Part shown: positions 10,916 through 21,801 of the stretch, one piece after another
Position numbering within the stretch: the first letter of the stretch is position 1
How the letters are laid out: each line of letters opens with the position of its first letter
Assembly: GCA_030789695.1 (NCBI GenBank)
Contig: CM061141.1
Location: forward strand, 320,728,452-320,792,451
Origin: Scilla litardierei
Taxonomy: Eukaryota > Streptophyta > Magnoliopsida > Asparagales > Asparagaceae
Length of the DNA stretch: 64,000 bases
Reading direction: 5' to 3'
The notes under the pieces: generated by a model
Told to the model about the DNA's origin: nothing
Database searches by the model: none
Seen by the model: the letters and a program-made list of their open reading frames with translations, nothing else
Translations under genes and position numbers: made by a program

Positions 10916-11795
10916 AAGCCATTAATCTGTTATGGCTTAGCTTTATATTAAAGAAAGTATTTGAGCATTGGCAGGCTAGTTATCCATGTAAAAGATGGCA
11001 AAGTACTCTTGAAAATTAACACATGTTACTTCAACCTCATCTACTCTATGATCTTATGCGAATGTGGATTCTTTAATTGTTGTAAAGCAGCATCCAAACC
11101 TTTGATAGCCTAACAAACCAAGATGACTGTTAGCATTTACTCAATGCAACATCTTGGCATTAACCAAATTTAGTAAGATCCCACCAAGACTGATGTGAAT
11201 TAAATTCTCCAGGAAGGCAAGAACACATTCATAACGAAGGAATTGTGAAGCATTGTGATGTCAGTGATTACGGGAAATGAATGCCCGCAAGTTCCACTTT
11301 GTACCAGCATTTAAGCATATACAATGAGACATTAAAAGGAATTATATAGATAGGTGGGCTAACAGACAAATGAAATCATATGCATAATATTCTATCAAGT
11401 AGTGTGAATCATGACACAACCAAAACATGCACAGATGAAAATCTCTAAAAAGAATCATGGGCATCTTAAATATGTAGAGTACTTGAACTACGATGGGACA
11501 TGTCATGAGGTTTCTAACTAAACTGCGGGGACATGTCGTGAACATGCCACATGCATATAATCCATGTATGCCACATGCATATATTATCGTAGAATTCAAA
11601 TAAAATAGAACCAGTTTGACATCAATATATCCATCGTATATTTCAATAAGTGCGCTTTCCTGTTGCAGTTGGTTTGTGGTCTCTGGAAAGCTCAACTGCT
11701 CGGCCACGTTTTCCGAGCACAGCCCGAAGGTCACCTTCATTGGCAATGAGCATGGTCCTGGAAACAAAGTTCAACAAGAGTCACAAAACCTATAT
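10916..11795. other. CACTA core, no assignable gene
   Basis: Mostly AT-rich. A GC-richer patch at 11655-11767 is open on the minus strand (begins [17 protein letters not shown]) and could be another captured exon, but it was not recognised. Confidence 0.35.
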
Positions 11796-12567
11796 CCATG
11801 GCAACAGGATTGTTTATGGCATTGCAGCCAAGGATCATTGCTTGCGGTAATTCTTTAGCCGCATTTGCAATGGCTGTGAGATTCATTACCGGGCCAGCCG
11901 TCATGGACGCTGCCTCTATTATTGTTGGACTGCGGGGAGTTCTGCTACATGTTGCAATTGTTCAGGTGCCTATGGCTATTAACCCGTTCACTTCTAGTTT
12001 TCTGCACTGTGCGCTGTAGTCTGTAGATACGTAAGCAAAACAAGCATTTTGCTCTGAAGCTGCAATATGCTATTGGTGATGGAACTGACAGTTTTTAGTT
12101 TTTGCCTTGTGCATTGCATTTGCAGGCAGCTCTACCACAAGGAATTGTTCCCTTTGTATTTGCCAAGGAATACAATGTTCATCCCGACATTCTGAGCACA
12201 GGGTTAGGACTCTATTTTCTCTGCCTTCTACATAGAGTTTTTTTATACCAAGCCAAACCCATAATAAAACCTATATCCATTCTACAAGTTTTATGAACCC
12301 CCTCAGAATTTTCATGGCAGCATAATGCATCAGTGTGTTCATTCAACACCATGTTCTATTTCACGATTTTTCTATTACGTATATAAATTGGTGGACTTTC
12401 TATCAATTCTAAATGGAAAGTTAAAAGATATGTTTCCTGAACAGATTTCTTCACTGATTAACTGTCTTGATATCCGTTGTATTTCGGTTGATACTTGCAG
12501 GGTTATCTTTGGAATGCTAATAGCTCTCCCTATCACCCTGGTTTATTACATTTTACTGGGACTTTGA
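11796..12567 (+). pseudogene. Captured PIN auxin-efflux carrier C-terminal fragment with introns
   Basis: Three pieces encode the C-terminus of a PIN-type membrane transport protein. The first, ~11796-11965, contains [15 protein letters not shown] and [12 protein letters not shown]. The second, 12126-12202, contains [19 protein letters not shown]. The third, 12501-12567, contains VIFGMLIALPITLVYYILLG and a stop. The splice sites are intact (CAG|GTGCCT...TTGCAG and GG|GTTAGG...TTGCAG) and the reading frame joins correctly, so genomic DNA was captured, not a cDNA. PIN proteins export auxin across membranes, but this piece lacks the N-terminal helices and central loop and has no start of its own. 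It sits inside a CACTA element. Confidence 0.85.
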
Positions 12568-13427
12568 AGTGTGAGAAGTTTTTAGCATGTGTTACTAACT
12601 ACGATCCAGAGCCGAGGAGGTAGAGAAAATCTATATGCTATCTAGAACTCATCTGACTGACAGAAATAGGCGATATTTTTTTGGCGAACAGACTGTAAAC
12701 CTAAGGAATGTGGATGGCAATATTACAGTTTCCATTGTTTACTAATTTAAGTTTTGTTTCAGTATTAACTCATATGTGAGCTGGTTTATGTTGTTGGATC
12801 TTTTTAGCTCTTTTAAATGAGTTTATTGAATGGTTTTACTCCACTTTATCCTTGACCATGCCGATAAGCTCTGGTCATGTGTTCTTCCGAGCCAAAGCAT
12901 GTTCATAGAAAGATATGGTTCAAAATCTTGCTCAAGGAGGGTATATGTACATCACCTCAAACTTCCGGGGGTTGATCTTGTTTCAACTGCATTGAGTAAA
13001 TCGTTATTAACAAGCAATGCAATTTTGATTGCTTCTATATTGAATGCTACCTTATATTTAGGGGGCCAATGTATGGCGCCCTTGAAGTGCTGTGTTGCAG
13101 GGCCGAGGGCCTTGCCCATGTACCCCTCCCATTTTTCGGGAAAGAGTGCTATATTACTAGTGTTTAAAAGCATTTTCCACAAATGCATGAACAAGCACTA
13201 ACACAAGCAAATGGATTTGGTGCAAAATCAGCAGAGCGAAATCACAATTAGAATGCAATAAAGCTGTCTTATTAGCAATAAGAAATAACAATTAAAACAA
13301 ATAACTGAGAGTTTCAGAGCAGTACCTCCGGTCGATATATGGTGTGAGATCAAGCATTTCATTGAAAACAATGTGCTCTTAAGCCATATTGCCTGTTATG
13401 AAGGGATAATCATCATCGCCTCAATAT
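12568..13427. other. CACTA core, unassigned
   Basis: No domain recognised. An open stretch of 123 codons (12830-13201, +) and an overlapping one on the other strand show no family features. TATGAAGGGA..ATCATCATCGCC at 13397-13420 recurs near 29234-29258. Confidence 0.35.
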
Positions 13428-14724
13428 ATGCTCGGAGGTGTGAGGGGTTCTGCTTCAGCGGCGTTCGAGGGCTGCAGTGCTGATCCGGGCTTTTCGGCAG
13501 CTGTACCTCTGGGAAGTCCTTCATGGCTTCTCGGGGTCAGGTTGCTTCTCGGGGTCAGCCTCCAGATCTCGCTTCGGGGTTTCCCCCCCTCCGTCATGTT
13601 ATGGGGAGAGCTGATCCTTCATGTATCAACGCAGGCAACACATATCTTCGGTGTTCGTCGTACTGTCATCAAAGGATTAGAAATGCTGCCACTAAAACAG
13701 TACCGACTACTGATGTTAATCAAATTGATAAAACTATTGGCAAACCATCTGCTCATTTGAGGGTGGCAAAATCGGGGCGTGAAGCATGGAGTTCCCTCTT
13801 TTCTGTTGGACGTTCAGTTGAGCAACATAGCAAATGTGATACGTTCCACCCCGAGAGATCCCAACTGGTAAGGCTATCCCTTGGATCCCTAAAGAAGCGG
13901 TATCTGCTAATGTTGCAAAATGGAGTCGCACTCTTGCTGGTTATGCTGTGGGAGACAAACCATTTTACTCGCACCTCCGAGCATGTGTACAACGGTTGTG
14001 GCGGCCTAAAGGAAATCTCCAGGTTCACTCCAGGGATAATGGTTTTTTCTTCTTTGAATTTGAGTTAGAAGAAGATTGCAGCAGAGTTCTCCAAGAAGGG
14101 CCTTGGATGTTTGATAAAATGGTGATAGTACTGCGACGTTGGACTCCAGAACTTACAATGGATAGAGATCTTTTGTCCTCAATTCCTGTATGGGTGAGAT
14201 TTTCTGACCTTCCATTGAATTTTGGTCTACAGAATGCATTAGTATTATTGCTAGCCCTGTAGGTAAGCCTTTATTTGTGGATAAGGCTACGGCTTCTGGA
14301 GAACGGTACTCTTATGCTAGATGTTTTGTGGAAGTTGAGGCAAAGACAAAATTACCTAGCACCATTGAGATTGCGGTGGAGGAGGAGGGAAATACGATCA
14401 TTCGAATGGAGTACGAAAACTTGCCCCCAAATTGTTCAACGTGTGAATGTTTCGGACAATCCTTTGCCCAGTGTCCCTTCAAGAAGGTTTGGGTGGAGAA
14501 AACTAAACCATGTTCAAATGTGGATAGTAATGTGTTGGTTCCTGAAGCCACAGCAGGAGATCATTCAGTAATAGGTGAAGGTCAAATAGCTACAAAGAAC
14601 CCAATAGATGCTGAGTACACTGCAGCAGTTGTTTCTGATATAGTTCCTTGTATTTTTGAGTATGGTAGTCCGTCCTCTGCGCGCCTTACGGAAAATGTCC
14701 GTATAGATGACCCTGACAATGTTG
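13428..14724 (+). pseudogene. DUF4283/zf-CCHC_4 protein (LINE ORF1-like), 5' part, split by an LTR element
   Basis: Around 13930-14250 the sequence encodes GYAVGDKPFYSHL, DNGFFFFEF, RVLQEGPWMFDKMVIVLRRW and SIPVWVRFSDLPL, the hallmarks of DUF4283. After a frameshift near 14240-14280, GKPLFVDKATASGERYSYAR and YENLPPNCSTCECFGQSFAQC match the zf-CCHC_4 zinc knuckle (last His replaced by Gln). DUF4283/zf-CCHC_4 proteins are mostly LINE ORF1 products and derived genes that bind nucleic acid. Another frameshift lies near 13870. The frame runs to the GTAAT duplication and resumes after the Athila-like element at 27727. No reverse transcriptase is present. Confidence 0.72.
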
Positions 14725-15024
14725 GTAATTGATCACTCCTTATTTTACACCTTTTTTCCGCATGTTTGCATGCCATTTGGATCGCCCAAATCATGTTTTT
14801 CACGATATATCGACGATATTGCGATGCTTTTCACGATTTGTTGTTTTTGTCGCATTTCAGGTGATTTGGCGCGATTTGGAGTGATCCCGAGATGCGCTTA
14901 CTCTAGACGGTCACCAACGACCTCCCCGAGGGGTATTTTGCTGTTGGAGAGGAGCGGAAGAAGAATGGACGTCGCAGGAGCGACGAGGAGGCCAAAACAA
15001 GCAGATTGGGCATTCTTTGTGTCC

Positions 15025-15406
15025 CACTCGGCCGAGTGGAGGAGCCACTCGGCCGACCAGCGAGACACTGCTCGGCCGACCACTTCAGACATGAGTTACC
15101 TGTGCACTCGGCCGAGCACAGAAGACCCACTCGGCCGAGTGACGATACCACGTCCGCCCGAGTGGCGCCCAGACGAAGCCCTTCCAAAACATCGAACTTT
15201 CTGTTTTTCGGCTGCCTGAACTTCAGAAGACCCACTCGGCCGAGTGGAGAATCCCGTCCGCCCGAGTGCAGTGAAGTCATCGGCCGAGTGACGACAACTC
15301 ACTCGGCCGAGCCGCCTCCGAACTGAAGACCCCTGAAAGCCCCGACTTTCTGGAAAATTGCAGGGTTTTCACTCGGCCGAGCGACTTTTGTCACTCGGCC
15401 GAGTGC
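15025..15406 (+). promoter_or_regulatory. Array of CTCGGCCGAG palindromes in LTR U3
   Basis: The 14-mer CACTCGGCCGAGTG or close variants occur about ten times in 380 bases, upstream of the TATA-like box at 15499. Variants replace the right half (CGAGC, CGACC) or shorten it. The same array is in the 3' LTR (about 26199-26580) and, with the same core, internally at 20900-21236. A factor-binding or hairpin role is an inference. Confidence 0.7.
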
Positions 15407-15894
15407 GATGCGCTGCCTGTAGCGAAAACTGCGGAAAACAGGCTGTGCAGGGGTATTTTGGTCACGATTTTTGGACGATTTTTGGACGATTTTTGGGGCT
15501 ATTTAAGCCCTGTTTTTACCCTAGTTTTGAGAGCCATCTCTTGGATTTTTTGCAGATTTTTAGATTACTTTTTAGCTTTATTATTGTGATTGGAGAAGAG
15601 GAAAAACTTGGATTTTTGTTGGATTAAATTGAAGAACTCCATTGGTTTGCATCTCTCTTCCCTAAAAATTCTATTTTTATTGTTTATCTCAATATTTGTG
15701 ATGAATTCTATTGCTTATTTCGTTGATTATTTTTGTGCTATTGCTATGATTTGTGAGTAGTCTCTATGTCTTGGGGCATGGGGATGAACCCTACAAGCCC
15801 TATTTCCTATTTGTGATGAATTGGTAGAAATTGAGCTAGAATTGCTATTAGGGATTAGATTGGGATCGATTTACTACGGATAGCTAGGAATTCA

Positions 15895-16198
15895 TATCAA
15901 TTGGGATTTGCAAGAGATTGGATCCCAATTTGATAGGAAGCCCTAGAAATCCGAATTGGGTTGGAGTCGGATTTTCGAAGTATCGGTTTGCAAGAGATTG
16001 GACCGATACCAGGATTTCCGATTGCAATTCCATGCCAATACCCGTTTGCAAGAGATTGGACGGGTAGGAACTATCCTAATTTAGATTGTGGACCGAGTTT
16101 GCAAGAGATTGGGCTCGGTGCGCAATTGGACGATGATGTTGATCCTAATGCTAGCTTCCCTAGGCCAGGGTTTGCAAGAGATTGGACCCAAACCTAGG
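15895..16198 (+). repeat. Five hairpins with an identical 14-nt loop (R/U5)
   Basis: The loop TTGCAAGAGATTGG occurs at 15908-15921, 15988-16001, 16046-16059, 16099-16112 and 16172-16185. Each is flanked by its own inverted repeat: TTGGGAT/ATCCCAA, GTATCGGT/ACCGATAC, TACCCGT/ACGGGTA, ACCGAGT/GCTCGGT and CCTAGG..GGGT/ACCC..CCTAGG. Stems differ, the loop does not. They lie downstream of the TATA-like box, so they should be in the element's RNA leader. The copies in the 3' LTR have loops starting at 27071, 27151, 27209, 27262 and 27335. Confidence 0.85.
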
Positions 16199-16564
16199 AT
16201 AGCTATAGACCGGCAACAGCGCGAGAGCGTGAGCTTGGTTCTACATTCAGTTGCAACTAGTTCATCCGAAATCTCATTCTAGCAATTTTGATACCGACGA
16301 ACCACATTTATGAAATACGGTGAGTAGCGGGAATTCCCCATTCCCTAGACGTTCTTTATTTGATTTGATATTTCGCACATTTGTCTGACGATTGTGACAG
16401 GATCGCCCAAGGCAATTTTCTCTGTTCTCAAATAGCCAGGTTGATTCGGAGCAAGCACAGTCATTCGTCTTCCCTGTGTTCGATACCCGCTCGCTGCTAC
16501 ACCGTGCACTTGCGGTAAAACTACAACCGTTCTTTGGGTGTATACTCGGGACCGACCAAGTTTT

Positions 16565-16582
16565 TGGCGCCGTTGCCGGGGA
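16565..16582 (+). other. Primer-binding site of the Athila-like element
   Basis: TGGCGCCGTTGCCGGGGA six bases after the 5' LTR end; the sequence is the usual Athila/Tat tRNA-primer site that starts minus-strand DNA synthesis. Confidence 0.85.
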
Positions 16583-16697
16583 AGATTTTAGACGGTGTTC
16601 GTCATCGACCACCCGGTTACTTTTTCTTTCTCTCTCTCTTTACTTTCTTCTGTTCGCACATTCCCCCTGTATTTCGCATAAGGACTTTGCAGGAAGA

Positions 16698-19600
16698 ATG
16701 GAGGATGCAATGTCAACAATAGGACTCAGTCAGGAAGATTATGACTCCTTCACAGACCTCCTTAAGGAGCTTGTCGACGAGGTCCACGCTACCGGAGCTT
16801 TCGCTATCGATGTCAAGGACCCCGACGAACAGCTATTTGCTAGTTTCGTGATGGACCAGATCTCCCCGGAGGGGACTATCGGGGGCAACGTCAGAGTTGA
16901 CGTGATCGACGACAAATTATATTTCGAAAGAGGTGGAGCAAGTGTCGAGGATCACTATACTTCGGAAGGATCTTCAGAGCAAGCCAATGATCAGGGAGTT
17001 ACACCCCATGACACTTACTCTTGCTTCTATGAATCGTCTGATGTGCTTCTTGATTCCAGGAACGAACCGGAGCTTAATGAAAACTCTGACGATGCTAGCA
17101 CGGAATCGGAGCACGCCTATTTTGATGCATTGTCCTCGCTAAGCAGCGAGTCTGACTCTTCACAAGAGAGCGCGTCACCTGAGCACGAGCTAGACCCGGA
17201 TGGCAAGGAAGGAGCGGAACTCATGCGAGCCGATGAAGTAGAAGGAGAGGCGCCTCTTCAGGTAGAACTTAAACAATTACCTCCGAATCTGAGGTACGCC
17301 TTTTTGGGGAACAAATTAACTTTCCCAGTGATAGTCAATTCCCACCTCACACAAGATCAACTTGAAAAACTCCTAGACGTTCTTAGGAGCCACAAAGATG
17401 TCTTGGGATACACTATCTCCGATCTAAAAGGGATAAGCCCTAGGCTTTGCACGCATAGGATCCATTTGGAGGATACCGACGCCACCTCCATAGAGCCTCA
17501 AAGGCGGTTAAACCCGAACATGAAGGAGGTGGTTAAAAAGGAATTCCTAAAATTGCTAGAAGCCGGTATAATCTATCCTATTTCAGACAGTAGGTGGGTT
17601 AGCCCCGTTCACGTCGTCCCCAAGAAAGGGGGGATGACTGTCGTAAAAAATGAAAAAGGTGAGCCCATATCTACGCGCACCGTCACGGGATGGCGAATGT
17701 GCATTGACTATAGGAAACTCAATAAAGCTACCCGAAAGGACCATTACCCATTGCCCTTCATCGATCAAATGCTTGAACGCCTTGCAAAACATAAATACTT
17801 TTGCTACCTAGATGGGTATTCGGGATTTTTCCAAATCCCTTTGCACGAAGATGACCAAGAGAAGACAACTTTCACTTGTCCCTATGGCACCTATGCCTAC
17901 CGTAGGATGCCATTTGGCCTTTGTAACGCTCCCGCTACCTTTCAGAGGTGTATGACATCCATATTTTCCGATTACATTGAAAATATTATGGAAGTTTTCA
18001 TGGATGACTTCTCGGTTTACGGAAGTGAGTTTGACTCTTGTTTGGAAAATCTTACTAAAGTCCTAAAAAATGCCAACAAAACAATCTCACTCTCAATTGG
18101 GAGAAGTGTCACTTCATGGTTACGGAAGGTATAGTTCTCGGACATCTTGTCTCCTCGAGAGGAATTGAGGTAGATAAAGCAAAGATTGAGGTAATCGAGA
18201 AACTCCCTCCTCCTATTAATGTCAAGGGCATTAGAGGCTTCCTTGGTCACGCGGGGTTTTACCGCCGCTTCATAAAGGATTTCGCCTCGATTGCCCGACC
18301 ACTTACTTCTTTGCTCGCTAAAGATATTCCTTTTGTTTTTTCAGGTGAATGCTTACAAGCCTTCAATGCCTTGAAAGAAGCACTAGTCTCAGCGCCCATC
18401 ATACAACCGCCGGATTGGAGCCTTCCTTTTGAGCTAATGTGTGATGCTAGCGACCAAGCCATTGGAGCGGTATTGGGGCAAAGAAAAGATAAGAAGCTTC
18501 ATGCGATATACTATGCGAGCAAGACATTGGATGACGCGCAGAAAAACTACACAACTACCGAGAAAGAGCTTCTAGCGGTCGTCTATTCCATAGAGAAGTT
18601 TCGCTCCTACCTCCTCGGTTCCAAGGTGATTGTCCACACCGACCATGCGGCATTGAAGTACCTTTTAAACAAGAAGGAGGCCAAACCTCGGTTAATTAGG
18701 TGGATACTCTTGTTGCAAGAATTCGACCTAGAGATAAGAGATAAGAAGGGTACGGACAACGTCGTGGCGGATCATTTATCTAGGCTCATTCGCGACAAGG
18801 ATGATGAGAGCTTACCTATTGACGACACATTTGTTGATGAGAGGCTATATGCGGTAAGGACCGGTGAAGTACCTTGGTACGCGGACTTCGTCAACTACTT
18901 GGCTTGCGGAATCAAACCGCATGGGATGTCCACGCAACAAAAGAGGAGATTTATGCATGAGGTCCGTAGCTATTTTTGGGAAGATCCTTACCTTTTCAAG
19001 ATATGCAAAGATAGTGTCATCCGTAGGTGTGTTTCTAAGGAGGAGGCGACATCGATCATTTTGCATTGCCACGGTCTACCGTGCGGAGGACATCATGCCG
19101 CCTCTAAAACAACCGCTAAGATCTTGCAGAGCGGGTTCTTCTGGCCGACAATGTTTAAAGACACCCACAACTTTGTAAAGGGATGCGATAGATGCCAACG
19201 GACCGGGAATATCTCCAAGCGCAATGAAATGCCAATGAGGCCCATCCAAGAAATTGAGCTTTTCGATTGTTGGGGAGTGGACTTTATGGGACCATTTCCA
19301 TCGAGCAATGGCAACAAATACATCCTATTGGCCGTCGACTACGTCTCCAAATGGGTGGAAGCAATTGCCACCCCTACTAATGATGCAAGAGTCGTCTCCA
19401 AGTTCTTCAAGCAAAATATCTTCCCGCGCTTCGGAGTGCCTCGTACCTTGATAAGCGACGGGGGAAGCCACTTCATAGAGAACAAGTTTGAAGCCATGCT
19501 AAAGAAGTACGGAGTAAACCATAGAGTTGGCATGGCCTATCACCCCCAGACGAGCGGCCAAGTGGAAGTCTCAAATAGAGAGATCAAGCAAATTCTCGAG

Positions 19601-20575
19601 AAAACCGTGGATCGGTCTAGAAAGGATTGGTCAATGAAGCTAAATGATGCTCTATGGGCATATCGTACGGCCTTTCGCACTCCCATAGGCACCACACCGT
19701 TCCGACTAGTTTACGGGAAGGCTTGCCACTTGCCGGTAGAGTTGGAGCACCGCGCATATTGGGCCATCAAGACCTTTAACCACGACTACAAGAGTGCGGC
19801 GGTGAGGCGACTCTTGGACATCAACGAGCTTGATGAAATAAGGAAAGACGCCTATGAGAGCTCGAGAATCTACAAGGAAAGGACCAAGATTCTCCACGAT
19901 GCTCGCATAACCGTCACGGACTTCAAAGTAGGAGACAAAGTCTTGCTCTACAATTCCCGGCTCCGACTATTTCCTGGTAAGTTGAGGTCACGTTGGTCCG
20001 GACCTTTCACCATCAAGCATATACAACCGGGAGGAGCTTTCGAGTTGGAGAGCAAGGACGGTTCCACGTTCAAAGTAAATGGTCAAAGGCTCAAGCACTA
20101 TTCCGAAGGAATCCCGACGGGCGAAACCAATAGGGTGTATTTGCTCAAGGAACGGTCGGATGATCTCATGGACCTCCTTGATGAGGTGATAGAGGAGGCG
20201 ATTCCTCACTCAATTGGCGCTCTTTTTGATGAAGAATTTGAAGTAGGCCCGGATTTGGGCCATGAAGAGAATAAAGATGATTCCCCCGACTTCTCCGCTG
20301 AAGAAGATGAAGGCGACGCTGATGTCGCAAGGATTCGACAGCTCTGCAAGCTCTCGAAATTAAAGTCTCCAAAGGAAGCTCCGCCGGTACGGAAATCGGC
20401 ACCACCGGCAAAGCCGTTGACCGGAGCAAATGCTAGCTTGGGGGAGCCTCCCCCCAACACTATTCGAGATAGGAGACCACCGAGGGAGAACGCGCCGCCG
20501 CCACATCCAAATCCAAGCGCGCTCCCCGGAAAGTTTGGTGGGTGCATCTCATATGCACCAAACATCCCGCATTGA
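16698..20575 (+). CDS. Athila-like pol: RT, RNase H, integrase; one frameshift; no gag/protease
   Basis: From the ATG at 16698 comes an acidic Ser/Asp/Glu-rich leader of ~190 residues without gag, zinc knuckle or protease motifs. The Athila pre-RT region ([11 protein letters not shown]) and the reverse transcriptase follow ([14 protein letters not shown]; catalytic [10 protein letters not shown] near 18000). A one-base loss in an A-run near 18067-18075 shifts the frame; the downstream frame resumes with [13 protein letters not shown]. RNase H follows ([23 protein letters not shown]). The integrase has HHCC ([15 protein letters not shown]) and the DDE residues in [19 protein letters not shown] and VEVSNREIK. 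The acidic C-terminal tail ends at 20575. The product would copy RNA to DNA and insert it in the nucleus. The frameshift and missing gag mean it needs help in trans. Confidence 0.9.
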
Positions 20576-20899
20576 TTGAAAATTATAGGGGGTCGAGCTC
20601 ACGACCTTAAACGAGCGCTTGTCGGGAGGCAACCCGACGGTTTATGCTTTATTTTTACTTTTCCCTTATTTTCGTTTTAGAAATTTTCGGTGTTTTGAGT
20701 CGTTCGCCCAAAATTTTTGTGATAACGGGTCCTATTTTTCTTGACAGGAGAGGAGATAGCTAGATCCATCTTGAGGAGGATGAACGAGTCGACGAGGAGC
20801 GTCCCAAGAAGGCGCTTGACGCTTAGGAGGAAGATGAAATCGATTGGAGGAAGAAAGACAGAGTTTAGAGCCAAAACGAAGACAAACAGCAGAACACAA

Positions 20900-21250
20900 G
20901 GCTCACTCGGCCGAGTATACTAGTCACTCGGCCGAGTACACAAGTTCGTCCGGCCGAGCCGCTCACGAACGAGGGAAGTCTGCTGTACCCAACTCTCTGT
21001 TTATTTTCTTGATTTCGATATAACTGCTACTCGGCCGAGTATATATGTTCACTCGGCCGAGTGAAACGGATACCCTCCTAGGGCGAGTCATGCCGAGTAG
21101 CTTGAGTCACTCGGCCGAATGGACTTACTCCACTCGGGCGAGGCTGGCAAAGCCACTCGGCCGAAGCGATAGCGGGGGAGGAAATTTTCATTGGTCTCGC
21201 TCGGCCGAGTGACCACGTCACTCGGCCGAGTCGTAACTTCTATTATATAA
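20900..21250 (+). promoter_or_regulatory. Internal palindrome array plus TATA box upstream of the last ORF
   Basis: About ten copies or half-copies of CACTCGGCCGAGT occupy 20905-21236. They are followed within ~10 bases by TATTATATAA at 21241-21250, a good plant TATA box, and then a GC-rich leader running to the ORF starting at 21802. The arrangement copies the LTR U3 (same palindrome, then TATA). An internal promoter for a subgenomic mRNA of the last ORF is inferred. Confidence 0.5.
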
Positions 21251-21801
21251 GGACCGAGGGGGGGCGCGTTTTTCGAAACCGCAAAATTCCCAAATCGCCC
21301 AACCCCTCGGATTCCCCTCGCCCGATACCGCTCGTTCTCACCCTCACTCGCCCGACCAAGCCCGCGCGCGCCGCCGCTCGGCCAGCCACCGCCGGCTGAC
21401 CATCGCCGCGCCCCGCCCGAGTCGCCGCCGGCGGCCTTGTCTCCGGTCACCTCCGGTATAGCTTGTTTTGCCCGTTTTCTCCTCTTTTTTTTGCGTATTT
21501 TTCGAGGATCCGTGTATTAATCGAACCCCTAACCCAAATCAATTTCTATATCTATCCATTATACCCCTATTGCTCCATACATTTTGATTATTACTCACTG
21601 ATATCGCTTTTTCATGCGCAGGATGCTTTTTGGAGCTTATGGGAGCTCAGGGGAGCTTCTACGGGCTGTTTTGGACTTCGTGGAGGCGCGGACTTCGCAC
21701 GCTTCCACTCCTTAGCACTCGCGGCGTGTTTGGGTATACTCTTTCCATTCTTTTACACGCACCGCACTTTTTTCACTTTTCGGCGCGCGCTCGGGGCAGA
21801 T

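Larger units (their letters stand above)
14730..16558 (+). repeat. 5' LTR of the Athila-like element
   Basis: Starts TGATCACTCC, ends GGGACCGACCA. U3 carries about ten CTCGGCCGAG palindromes or half-sites (15025-15406). A TATA-like CTATTTAAG at 15499-15507 follows. The transcribed downstream part carries five shared-loop hairpins (15895-16198). Confidence 0.93.

Noticed and set aside
14898..15326. Several overlapping open frames in the Athila-like LTR
   Set aside because: They are a by-product of the CTCGGCCGAG palindromes, repeated identically in the 3' LTR; no domain.
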